This document shows positions 31,247 through 37,163 of a stretch of 37,163 nt of DNA, one piece after another. The notes beneath the pieces are model-generated. The model made no database searches, had not been told where the DNA came from, and saw only the letters and a list, made by a program, of their open reading frames with translations. The translations under genes were made by a program, and so were the position numbers. Numbering within the stretch: position 1 is the stretch's first letter; every line of letters begins with the position of its first letter. The DNA is taken from NCBI GenBank assembly GCA_946886365.1, contig CAMPIM010000025.1:1-37163 (forward strand). The letters run 5' to 3'. This DNA is from an uncultured Novosphingobium sp. GTDB taxonomy: Bacteria > Pseudomonadota > Alphaproteobacteria > Sphingomonadales > Sphingomonadaceae.

Positions 31247-31525
31247 TTACCCGTTAACCGGCAGGTCGAGCGCGAGCATCTTGTCGGCAATCGCAGCCGC
31301 ATCGACCGGATAGTTGCCCGACGCAATGGCCGCCTTGATCGCTGCGACGCGATCTATGTCCACAGGCGCACCTTCCGCCGCCATGCGCGCAGCCGGGCTG
31401 GCCGATGCTGAAAAAGAAGACACGCCTACCGCTCCCTTGTCGGAAGCGCTGCGCGCCTTGCCGCTGTCCCGCAAACGGGAAGCCTCTATGGCGGCGCTCA
31501 TATTCTGGCCGACAGATTTGATCAT
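31247..31525 (-). CDS. flgM: Anti-sigma-28 factor FlgM
   Basis: Binds FliA and blocks late genes until it is exported through the finished hook. The protein is 92 aa: a disordered Ser/Ala-rich N-terminal half and a conserved C-terminal sigma-binding part, VDIDRVAAIKAAIASGNYPV followed by AAAIADKMLALDL. The ATG at 31525 is preceded by AAGGA. A sigma-28 promoter overlaps the end of flgA (31559-31585), giving a feedback loop as in enterobacteria, while read-through from motA-motB-flgA would also express it. Confidence 0.93.
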   Translation of the reverse strand: MIKSVGQNMSAAIEASRLRDSGKARSASDKGAVGVSSFSASASPAARMAAEGAPVDIDRVAAIKAAIASGNYPVDAAAIADKMLALDLPVNG

Positions 31526-31558
31526 GGCTAACTATCCTTCACTCGTCCCGCTCATCCT

Positions 31559-31585
31559 ATAACGGCAGCGTTCAAAAATCATTAA
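31559..31585 (-). promoter_or_regulatory. Sigma-28 (FliA) promoter of flgM
   Basis: On the minus strand, TTAATGAT (31585-31578), 11 bases, GCCGTTAT (31566-31559). The -10 box is identical to that of flagellin; the -35 box has one mismatch in its TAAA core. It overlaps the flgA stop codon and lies 33 bases upstream of the flgM ATG. Confidence 0.7.
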
Positions 31586-32126
31586 ATCCCGGAATGCGCA
31601 CAGTGCCCATTTCCACGACCTGCGCCAGAACGGGCGCTGCTTTCTTATCCTCGCGCACGCGGATGGTGTCGCCCACGGCGCCATCTTCATCCGCAATCAT
31701 CACGCGCGACACGCTGAAACTCGCATTACCGGCGATCAGCTGGACGGGGTCGCCGCGCTTTACCACCAGGTCGCGCTGCGCCGGGCGAGCAGCCACCGCG
31801 CCATAGCGGGCGACCGGCGCCACAGTACCAGCAGCAGCGCCACCGCCGCTCAACGGCACACGTATACGCCAGCCAAGCGCGTCACACTTGACGATCGCCG
31901 CGCCGAAAGTCGGCCCTTCGACGCTAGGCGTCACCGGACAAGCCGCCAGCCGCAGCCGCCGATCGACCGGCGCGACAGGGCCGCCTGGCTCGCCGATATT
32001 GGCGCCCACGGTCATCGCGACCAGCCCGTCCAGGCGATCGAGATTCTCGAATTTCTGCTGCGCCAGCGCGGGCTGAGCAGCCGCTACGGCCAGCACCATG
32101 GCGGCAATGAAGGGCAGCTTGTTCAC
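31572..32126 (-). CDS. flgA: Flagellar P-ring assembly chaperone FlgA
   Basis: Periplasmic chaperone for assembly of the P ring around the rod. With a GTG start at 32126 the protein is 184 aa: the signal peptide NKLPFIAAMVLAVAAAQPAL, cleaved near LAQQ, then the FlgA/SAF-type domain with PVDRRLRLAACP, VKRGDPVQLIAGNASFSVSR and the C-terminal GDTIRVREDKKAAPVLAQVV. I prefer the GTG because CGGAGA lies upstream and the signal peptide is then at the very N-terminus; a longer version from 32171 is possible. It lies between motB and flgM. Confidence 0.88.
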   Translation of the reverse strand: MNKLPFIAAMVLAVAAAQPALAQQKFENLDRLDGLVAMTVGANIGEPGGPVAPVDRRLRLAACPVTPSVEGPTFGAAIVKCDALGWRIRVPLSGGGAAAGTVAPVARYGAVAARPAQRDLVVKRGDPVQLIAGNASFSVSRVMIADEDGAVGDTIRVREDKKAAPVLAQVVEMGTVRIPGFNDF

Positions 32127-32180
32127 AGCATATCTCCGGATGCAGGCAGATTCATGCCACGCATTAAGCATCCGACATGG

Positions 32181-32195
32181 CTAACAAGTCGTTAA
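32181..32195 (-). promoter_or_regulatory. Possible CtrA box upstream of flgA
   Basis: On the minus strand, TTAACGACTTGTTAG, i.e. TTAA, seven bases, TTAG, one base off the CtrA pattern. It overlaps the motB stop codon and lies 55 bases before the flgA start. Support is the pattern alone. Confidence 0.3.
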
Positions 32196-32683
32196 CGCCG
32201 CCGGACATCTTCACCGATGCGGATCACCTGCCCCTTGCCCGTGCCGCCATCCATCTGATCGAGGCCCCTGATGCGCAGCCGGTCATCGGCCAGCCCCTGC
32301 GCCTTCAACTCGCGCGCCACCGCGCCCAGTCGTGCCGCAGCGAGATCCCACGGATCGAACCGACGCCGCGCCGGGTCAGTGCCCAAGCTGCTGATGTCGA
32401 TCCTGCCCGTTCCTCGACGCAAGCCAGCGCCAACCCTGGCGAGCGCCGCCCTGCCCCGATCGGACAACAAAGCCTCGTCCGGCAGGAACAGCTCCGCCGC
32501 GCGCAATTCCATATCCTTGGCAACCGCGCGCCCACCAAATTGCTGACGCACCTGCGCCAGCATGGCATCGCGCTTCTGCCCGCTCGCCTGAAGCAAGATG
32601 AAGAAGCCGAGCAGCAACAACAACAGATCGGCGAAACTCACCGCCCACCGATTGCGCCGGGCTTGCGATGCGGCAGCGGTCAT
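32192..32683 (-). CDS. motB: Short MotB-like stator protein
   Basis: Stator subunit that carries ions and anchors the motor to peptidoglycan. It starts at ATG 32683, overlapping the motA stop (ATGA), and has 163 residues, about half of enterobacterial MotB. A single membrane segment is at residues 13-34, with the ion-binding aspartate 19 in WAVSFADLLLLLLGFFILLQ. A reduced OmpA-type domain follows: ELFLPDEALLSDRGRAALAR, ISSLGTD in place of the GHTD segment, and DPWDLAAARLGAVARELKAQ in place of N-x-x-LS-x-x-RA. Place and the aspartate support MotB; the domain is divergent and the plug region very short. Confidence 0.82.
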   Translation of the reverse strand: MTAAASQARRNRWAVSFADLLLLLLGFFILLQASGQKRDAMLAQVRQQFGGRAVAKDMELRAAELFLPDEALLSDRGRAALARVGAGLRRGTGRIDISSLGTDPARRRFDPWDLAAARLGAVARELKAQGLADDRLRIRGLDQMDGGTGKGQVIRIGEDVRRR

Positions 32684-33366
32684 CACGCAACCTCGCGGAT
32701 GGACGCCCGCAGCGTCGTCACATTTTCGCGCCGGGCGATGGCGACCATGCGGGTGACCGCTTCCTTCTGCCATGCCAACTCACGCTCCGACAGGTCGGCA
32801 AGACGGCTCGCTATGGGAGCGGCAATGACATTGGCGATCACCACGCCATAAAGGGTCGTTAGCAGCGCCAGCGCCATGGACGGCCCCAGCGCCGCCGGAT
32901 CATCCATCGCCGCGAACATGCCGATCAGACCCAATATCGTGCCCGCCATGCCCAATGCAGGCGCGGCATCGGCGATCGACAGCCATACGTTGCGCGCACC
33001 GCCATGACGGCGCGCCCGATCGGCCAGCGCCTGCGCTGCCCAAATCTCGAACTGCTCGGTCTTTTCGCTGTTGGCGAGGCGGCGCGCCGCTTCGGCAAGG
33101 AAAGGATTGGCCGTCTTCACCCGATCGGTGCAGGCAAGGCCGCGCAGCTGCGCAACCTGATCGATCTTCAGCAGCGCCGCGCGCGCTGTTGCCTGATCCT
33201 TGTCCGGATCGGCGCGCAGCAGCGGCACCAATGCCGCGAACCCTCGCCCAATCGCCGGGCCGCCATTCTGAAACAGCGCCACCGCGCCCACGCCCGCAAT
33301 CATGATGATCAGCGTCAGGGGATCGAAGAGTTGCGCCAAAATCCCGAACATCAACCAATCCCCCAT
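32683..33366 (-). CDS. motA: Short MotA/ExbB-family stator protein
   Basis: Stator subunit that surrounds MotB and pushes on FliG. The protein is 227 aa (about 295 in enterobacteria). One or two membrane segments lie in residues 5-35; a cytoplasmic part with charged residues follows (RLANSEKTEQFEIW, where torque residues would be). Two C-terminal membrane segments carry the family proline motif, ADAAPALGMAGTILGLIGMF and ALALLTTLYGVVIANVIAAP. The smaller number of N-terminal helices recalls ExbB/TolQ. ATG 33366 or 33351 may be the start. It is divergent from flgB; paired palindromes lie 16-54 bases upstream. Confidence 0.85.
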   Translation of the reverse strand: MGDWLMFGILAQLFDPLTLIIMIAGVGAVALFQNGGPAIGRGFAALVPLLRADPDKDQATARAALLKIDQVAQLRGLACTDRVKTANPFLAEAARRLANSEKTEQFEIWAAQALADRARRHGGARNVWLSIADAAPALGMAGTILGLIGMFAAMDDPAALGPSMALALLTTLYGVVIANVIAAPIASRLADLSERELAWQKEAVTRMVAIARRENVTTLRASIREVA

Positions 33367-33381
33367 TCACCCGGATCACCT

Positions 33382-33420
33382 GCGGCAAAGCCTTGCCAGA
33401 GACCGGCAAAATCTTGCCGC
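33382..33420. promoter_or_regulatory. Two tandem palindromes between motA and flgB
   Basis: Site 1: GCGGCAA (33382-33388), four bases, TTGCC (33393-33397). Site 2: CCGGCAA (33403-33409), four bases, TTGCCGC (33414-33420). Both share CGGCAA-N4-TTGCC(G). They end 75 bases upstream of the sigma-54 promoter of flgB, the right distance for enhancer sites, and start 16 bases before motA, where they could repress it. Likely bound by the FlbD-like activator. Confidence 0.65.
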
Positions 33421-33494
33421 CCCTGCCGTCGCCGCAATCCGAACCCAAGGATTTCCGCCATTTCAGCGCATGCCGATGCGTCACCCACGCAAAT

Positions 33495-33510
33495 TGGCAC
33501 GGCTCTTGCG
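33495..33510 (+). promoter_or_regulatory. Sigma-54 promoter of the flgB operon
   Basis: TGGCACGGCTCTTGCG, matching TGGCACG-N4-TTGC exactly. The predicted transcript start is about 90 bases before the flgB ATG at 33613. Confidence 0.92.
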
Positions 33511-33612
33511 AATACCCGTTCGGATCACCCGCGGTTCACGCCTTCAGGCTTCAGAACGGCGGATGACCCACAACTTTTAGGCCCCTCGGGGCAAAAAGAC
33601 GGAAAGACGGAA

Positions 33613-33984
33613 ATGTCGCTGGAAGACGGACTGTTCGGGATACATGGAAAGGCGCTGGCGCTTCGCTCGCAACGCCTGTCCCTGCTCGCGTCCAACATCG
33701 CGAACGCCTCGACCCCCGGTTACAAGGCGCGCGACATCGACTTCGACGCCGCGCTGAAAGAAGCGACCACGCGCCAGCAGGGCAGCGGAATCGCGGATGT
33801 CAGCAAGGCGGTCGATGACAGCATGGGCTATCGCGTGCCGCTACAGCCCAGCCTGGACGGCAACACCGTCGAACTCAGCACCGAACAGACGCTGTTCGCT
33901 GAAAACGCCGTCAAATATCGCACGACCCTCTCCTTCCTTGAGGGCCGCATCAACACCATCACTCGCGCCCTGAAGGGAGAATGA
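33613..33984 (+). CDS. flgB: Flagellar proximal rod protein FlgB
   Basis: Proximal rod subunit, 123 aa, exported by the flagellar system (no signal peptide). The N-terminal rod motif is QRLSLLASNIANASTPGYKA (about residues 20-40), continuing into RDIDFDAAL, and the C-terminal part TLFAENAVKYRTTLSFLEGR is typical. The ATG at 33613 has GGAA upstream; the frame is open much further upstream, but that part contains the sigma-54 promoter. It overlaps flgC by four bases and begins the flgBCDE operon. Confidence 0.95.
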   Translation: MSLEDGLFGIHGKALALRSQRLSLLASNIANASTPGYKARDIDFDAALKEATTRQQGSGIADVSKAVDDSMGYRVPLQPSLDGNTVELSTEQTLFAENAVKYRTTLSFLEGRINTITRALKGE

Positions 33985-34397
33985 GCATGAGCGGCTCTGG
34001 CCCCATGAACGTCTTCGACATCGCCGGCCGCGCCATGAGCGCGCAGCTGGTGCGATTGAACGCCACCGCATCCAACATGGCGAACGCGGGCAACGTCACC
34101 GGCAGCGAGGCATCCGCCTATCGCGCCATCAAGCCCGTTTTTGAATCGGTCACCGACAAGCCCGGCGTGTCCACGGTAAAGGTCGCCAGCGTCCTTACCA
34201 CCGACGCCAAGCCGACCAAGCGCCACGACCCCAACCACCCGCTCGCCGACAAGAATGGCGATGTCTGGGAATCGGCCGTGGATAGCAGCGCGGAGCTCGT
34301 CGACATGATCGAGACCGCCCGCATGTATCAAAACAATGTGCAGGTGCTGAACACCGCCAAATCCCTCATGCTCGAAACCATAAGGATCGGCAAATGA
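33981..34397 (+). CDS. flgC: Flagellar proximal rod protein FlgC
   Basis: Proximal rod subunit, 138 aa. MNVFDIAGRAMSAQLVRLNA and SNMANAGN form the N-terminal rod motif; VDMIETARMYQNNVQVLNTA with LMLETIRIGK is the C-terminal one. The ATG at 33981 overlaps the flgB stop (ATGA), but the ribosome site AGGGAG is better spaced for the ATG at 33987, so the protein may be two residues shorter. Translation is coupled to flgB and flgD on both sides. Confidence 0.95.
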   Translation: MSMSGSGPMNVFDIAGRAMSAQLVRLNATASNMANAGNVTGSEASAYRAIKPVFESVTDKPGVSTVKVASVLTTDAKPTKRHDPNHPLADKNGDVWESAVDSSAELVDMIETARMYQNNVQVLNTAKSLMLETIRIGK

Positions 34398-35053
34398 GCA
34401 CGACCTCAACCGTCACCGACAGCGCGGGCCTTACCGCCTATAACCCTTACAAGAATGTCGGCACCGGCAAGGCGGAGATGGGCCAGGCGGATTTCCTGCG
34501 CCTGCTCACCGCGCAGATGCAGACGCAGGACCCGTTCGCGCCGATGGATAACGCGCAAATGGTGGCCCAGATGGCGACCATCACCAACTCCAGCGGCATC
34601 GCGGAAATGAACCAGACGCTAAAGGGCCTCGCCTCGCAGCTGACCGGTTCGCGCCTGGGCGATGCCGCCAGCTGGATCGGCAAGTCAATGCTGGTCCAAA
34701 GCAACATCGTCGCGCCCGACGCCTACGGCCAATATACCGGCCAAGTGACGTTCGCGGACGCCACCAGCGGCGCCAGCGTCGATCTGATGGACGGCAACGG
34801 CAATGTCCTCAAGACCATCGACCTCGGCAACCGATCCGCAGGCGACGTCAACTTCTACTGGGACGGCAAGGACGAAGCCGGAAACAGGGTTGCCACGGAC
34901 GCGCTCAAGATCCGCGTCAACGGCGCTTCGCCGTCGCGCGTCGCCAGCTGGGCCACCATCGCCGCCGTCCAGTCACCCGCTGACGGCAGCGCCTCCAAAC
35001 TCATCACCGCATTGGGCAGCTACAACCCTTCGGACGCCATTTCACTCTCCTAA
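34394..35053 (+). CDS. flgD: Flagellar hook assembly protein FlgD
   Basis: Hook cap under which FlgE polymerises. The protein is 219 aa: the conserved N-terminal part with MGQADFLRLLTAQMQTQDPF and MDNAQMVAQMATI, then a Tudor-like and immunoglobulin-like C-terminal domain (YTGQVTFADATSGASVDLMD, GDVNFYWDGKDEAGNRV, the FlgD-Ig pattern). It overlaps flgC (ATGA) and precedes flgE by 42 bases. Confidence 0.95.
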   Translation: MSTTSTVTDSAGLTAYNPYKNVGTGKAEMGQADFLRLLTAQMQTQDPFAPMDNAQMVAQMATITNSSGIAEMNQTLKGLASQLTGSRLGDAASWIGKSMLVQSNIVAPDAYGQYTGQVTFADATSGASVDLMDGNGNVLKTIDLGNRSAGDVNFYWDGKDEAGNRVATDALKIRVNGASPSRVASWATIAAVQSPADGSASKLITALGSYNPSDAISLS

Positions 35054-35095
35054 CCTTATCACCCACCAAATCCTTTTCACCCAAGGAGCAGCGCC

Positions 35096-35959
35096 ATGTC
35101 CTTCTACATCTCGCTTTCCGGCCTGAAGGCCGCACAGACCGATCTGGCCACCATCGCCAACAATGTGTCGAACGTGAACTCCACCGCCTTCAAGAAGAGC
35201 AAGGCCGTGTTCGGCGACATCTTCGCCGCCGCGCCGATGCAGACCACGACGCAGGTCGCTGGTCAGGGTGCGCGCGTGCAGGGCATCACCCAGCAGTTCA
35301 CGCAGGGCACGATCGAAGGCACCGACAAGACGCTGGACCTCGCCATCACCGGCGAAGGCTTCTTCACCGTCAAGCGCACCGGCGACAGCCAGGTCAGCTT
35401 CACGCGTAACGGCGCATTGTCGCTGACCGAGGACCGCTTCGTGGTCGATACCACCGGCGCCCGCGTTCAGGTCATCCCGGTCGATCCCACCACCGGCTTG
35501 CCTTCCGCAGCGACCGCTGCAGGCCTCGCCGCTGGCACCCTGACTTCCGGCGACCTCGCCGACCTTCAGGTCCCCACGAACTGGCCCGCTGGCGGCACCG
35601 GCAACCAGCTGAACAGCGTCGGCGTGGGCAAGGATGGGCAGATCACCGGCGTCTATGCCGATGGTTCGACCGTTTATCTCGGCACCACCGCCATGGCGGC
35701 GTTCAACAGCCAGGACGGCCTGCGTCAGCAGGGCGACGCGCACTGGACCTCCACCTCGGCCAGCGGCGCGCCGCGTTTCGGCACCGGCAACAGCGGCCTC
35801 TACGGCTCGGTTCGCTCGGGCGCCCTCGAACGCGCCAACGTGGACATCACGGAAGAACTGGTCGCCCTGATCTCGGCCCAGCGCAACTTCCAGGCGAACT
35901 CGAAGGCGATCGAAGCGGCCAACACGCTGTCGACCACCATCGTGAACATGCGCACTTAA
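35096..35959 (+). CDS. flgE: Flagellar hook protein FlgE, short form
   Basis: Hook subunit. The N-terminal motif is SFYISLSGLKAAQTDLATIA with NNVSNVNSTAFKKSKAVFGD; the middle has LDLAITGEGFFTVKRTGDSQ and FTRNGALSL; the C-terminal motif is NVDITEELVALISAQRNFQA followed by NSKAIEAANTLSTTIVNMRT. With 287 aa it is much shorter than the 400 or more residues usual for FlgE, because the outer domains are nearly gone (only about residues 125-195 between the conserved parts). The length approaches that of FlgG, but flgF and flgG follow separately. AAGGAG lies upstream of the ATG. Confidence 0.9.
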   Translation: MSFYISLSGLKAAQTDLATIANNVSNVNSTAFKKSKAVFGDIFAAAPMQTTTQVAGQGARVQGITQQFTQGTIEGTDKTLDLAITGEGFFTVKRTGDSQVSFTRNGALSLTEDRFVVDTTGARVQVIPVDPTTGLPSAATAAGLAAGTLTSGDLADLQVPTNWPAGGTGNQLNSVGVGKDGQITGVYADGSTVYLGTTAMAAFNSQDGLRQQGDAHWTSTSASGAPRFGTGNSGLYGSVRSGALERANVDITEELVALISAQRNFQANSKAIEAANTLSTTIVNMRT

Positions 35960-35962
35960 TAG

Positions 35963-35996
35963 CAAGGCGCAGGGATGCTCACGCATCCGCGCCTTG
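35963..35996 (+). other. Strong hairpin 1 between flgE and flgF
   Basis: CAAGGCGC (35963-35970) pairs with GCGCCTTG (35989-35996), and inside it GGATGC with GCATCC (35973-35988) around TCAC, with a two-base bulge. It starts four bases after the flgE stop codon and has no U-run. Confidence 0.75.
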
Positions 35997-36014
35997 GCTA
36001 CGCTCAGGCCCCGC

Positions 36015-36053
36015 GCGGGCTTTACCGGGTTCCACAGAACCCGGTCAGCCCGC
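36015..36053 (+). other. Strong hairpin 2 between flgE and flgF
   Basis: GCGGGCT (36015-36021) pairs with AGCCCGC (36047-36053), enclosing CCGGGTT (36025-36031) with AACCCGG (36038-36044). It lies 24 bases upstream of the flgF ATG without a U-run. Together the two stems occupy most of this 117-base gap and probably set the level of flgE mRNA relative to flgF. Confidence 0.75.
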
Positions 36054-36076
36054 CGCGTTAGAAACAGGACAGACCC

Positions 36077-36820
36077 ATGGACCGGCTCGTCAACACGGCA
36101 CTCACCGCGATGCGCGGCGCGATGGCGCGGCAGGCGTCGATCTCCAACAACCTCGCGAACGTCAACACGGTTGGCTTCCGCGCGGAGATCGCCAATGCAG
36201 AGACGCGCTGGATCAAGGGCGATGGTTTCGAAACGCGAGCGCAGGCGTCCGAACAGGTGATCGCGTCCGACATGGCGCAGGGCGCGGTCGTCGAAACCGG
36301 CAATCCGCTGGACGTGGCCATGAACGGCGATGCACTGCTCGCCGTTCAGGCCGCGGACGGCAGCGAAGCCTATACGCGCCGCGGCGACCTTAAACTCTCC
36401 GACAGCGGCCTCCTCACGACCGGCGACGGCCTTCCCGTCCTGGGCGAAGGCGGCCCCATCACCTTGCCGCAGATGGACAGCGTCTCCATCTCGCAGGATG
36501 GCAGCATCTGGGGCGTGCCGCAGGGCGGCGACCCGGCAAACCCGCAGCGTGTCGATGGGCTGAAGCTCGTCCGCGCAGTCGGCTCCAGCATCGCCAAGGG
36601 CACGGACGGCCTGTTCCGCGAAACCAATGGTGGCGCGCTGCCGACCGATCCCCTCGCGACCGTCACCGGCGGTTCGATCGAAGGCTCCAACGTCAACGCG
36701 ACTTCAGCACTGGTCGACATGATCGAAGCAAGCCGCGCCTGGGAAACCCAGGTGAAGCTGATCAACACCGCCAAGGAACTGGATGATGGCGGCGCGTCGC
36801 TCATGCGGCTTGATGGTTAA
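36077..36820 (+). CDS. flgF: Flagellar proximal rod protein FlgF
   Basis: Proximal rod protein, 247 aa, of the FlgG-like family. N-terminal: MDRLVNTALTAMRGAMARQA, SISNNLANVNTVGFRAEIAN. Middle: NPLDVAMNGDALLAVQAADG and EAYTRRGDLKLSDSG. C-terminal: SNVNATSALVDMIEASRAWE with KLINTAKELDDGGASLM. ATG 36077 is preceded by the weak ribosome site ACAGGA. It follows flgE after two hairpins, and its stop codon lies two bases before the sigma-54 promoter of flgG. Confidence 0.95.
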   Translation: MDRLVNTALTAMRGAMARQASISNNLANVNTVGFRAEIANAETRWIKGDGFETRAQASEQVIASDMAQGAVVETGNPLDVAMNGDALLAVQAADGSEAYTRRGDLKLSDSGLLTTGDGLPVLGEGGPITLPQMDSVSISQDGSIWGVPQGGDPANPQRVDGLKLVRAVGSSIAKGTDGLFRETNGGALPTDPLATVTGGSIEGSNVNATSALVDMIEASRAWETQVKLINTAKELDDGGASLMRLDG

Positions 36821-36822
36821 TT

Positions 36823-36838
36823 TGGCACGAACCTTGCT
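36823..36838 (+). promoter_or_regulatory. Sigma-54 promoter of flgG
   Basis: TGGCACGAACCTTGCT, a complete match to TGGCACG-N4-TTGC[AT]. The transcript would start about 30 bases before the flgG ATG. It gives flgG and the genes beyond the window (probably the rings and junction proteins) a promoter separate from flgB. Confidence 0.92.
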
Positions 36839-36877
36839 TTTCGTGACAAAGACTGACTTCGCAAGGAACTTCAGACG

Positions 36878-37163
36878 ATGACCAACGCAGCCCTTCACGT
36901 CGCCCGCACCGGCCTTGACGCGCAGAACACGAAGATGCGCGTGATCGCCAACAACCTGGCGAACGTCAACACGACCGCATTCAAGCGCGACCGCGCCGAT
37001 TTCGAAACGCTCGCCTACCAGCAGATGGTGGCCGCAGGCGCCAATTCGGACAGCGAAAACAAATTCGCGACCGGCCTCAATCTCGGCTCCGGTGTCGCGA
37101 TGCAGGGCACCAGCAAGATCAACACGCAGGGCACGTTGCAGCAGACCGGCAACGCGCTCGACA
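36878..37163 (+). CDS. flgG: Flagellar distal rod protein FlgG (3' end outside the window)
   Basis: Distal rod protein; 95 codons are visible before the window ends. It starts MTNAALHVARTGLDAQNTKM, continues RVIANNLANVNTTAFKRDRA, and has LGSGVAMQGTSKINTQGTLQ near the window edge, where FlgG has G-x-G-V. The ATG at 36878 has AAGGAA (36863-36868) upstream. A full protein would have about 260 residues. Confidence 0.93.
   Translation, partial: MTNAALHVARTGLDAQNTKMRVIANNLANVNTTAFKRDRADFETLAYQQMVAAGANSDSENKFATGLNLGSGVAMQGTSKINTQGTLQQTGNALD

Noticed and set aside
32144..32166. Sigma-54-like TGGCATGAATCTGC before flgA
   Set aside because: GG to GC is one base too short, and TTGC is absent.
33004..33612. 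N-terminal extension of flgB
   Set aside because: It is antisense to motA and crosses the sigma-54 promoter; FlgB from 33613 has normal length.
35996..36012. Possible sigma-54 promoter (TGGCTACGCTCAGGC) before flgF
   Set aside because: The -12 part is AGGC, not TTGC, and it lies between two hairpins; the match is too weak.
1..37163. CRISPR arrays, tRNA or rRNA genes, insertion sequences, prophage genes
   Set aside because: No regularly spaced repeats, tRNA-like folds, transposase or integrase sequences were seen; all repeats found are dispersed palindromic elements.

Overview
This window is a near-continuous chromosomal flagellar locus flanked by housekeeping genes. It most likely comes from a sphingomonad (Alphaproteobacteria, Sphingomonadales; Sphingobium or Sphingomonas type). 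The evidence is high GC content, an argD-argF-hslO block, alphaproteobacterial-looking protein sequences, and repeated copies of the short palindromic elements common in sphingomonad genomes. The genus is an inference. I see no tRNA, rRNA, insertion sequence, prophage or CRISPR array.

Layout. Positions 1-5333 (minus strand) hold queE, queC (queuosine precursor synthesis), a small secreted protein, hslO (Hsp33), argF and argD. Positions 5559-22003 (minus) are one long flagellar run. Read in the direction of transcription it is a sigma-54 activator (FlbD-like), fliE-fliF-fliG-fliH-fliI-fliJ-fliK-fliL-fliM-fliN-fliO-fliP-fliQ-fliR-flhB, an unknown gene, then fliD and fliS. Positions 22333-26804 (plus) hold flagellin, then opgG and opgH (periplasmic glucan synthesis). 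Positions 26899-33366 (minus) read motA-motB-flgA-flgM-(flgN-like), a terminator, then a lytic transglycosylase, flhA and fliA. Positions 33613-37163 (plus) read flgB-flgC-flgD-flgE-flgF-flgG, with flgG cut by the window end.

Regulation can be read from the DNA. Three promoters match the sigma-54 consensus with exact spacing: before flgB (33495-33510), before flgG (36823-36838), and before the transglycosylase-flhA-fliA group (30720-30735). Three others match the sigma-28 (FliA) consensus as eight bases, an 11-base spacer and GCCGTTAT or GCCGTAAT: before flagellin, before the unknown gene-fliD-fliS, and before flgM. The inferred cascade is: FlbD-like activator and sigma-54 drive basal body, hook and fliA; FlgM holds FliA until the hook is complete; FliA then drives filament, cap, cap chaperone and FlgM itself. 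Paired CGGCAA...TTGCCG palindromes between motA and flgB, and between the activator and flagellin, are the best candidates for activator binding sites.

Points of interest: a FliM without the usual N-terminal CheY-binding motif; a very short stator pair (MotA 227 aa, MotB 163 aa); a short hook protein (287 aa); a flagellar transglycosylase without a signal peptide; an unrecognised sigma-28-driven gene in the place where flaG often sits; a palindromic repeat inserted at the fliO-fliP junction that keeps the reading frame open; and several strong RNA hairpins at gene junctions (argD leader, fliM ribosome binding site, flhA-fliA, flgE-flgF). I found no clearly new multi-gene system. The novelty lies in the variant parts and the regulatory layout of this flagellum.
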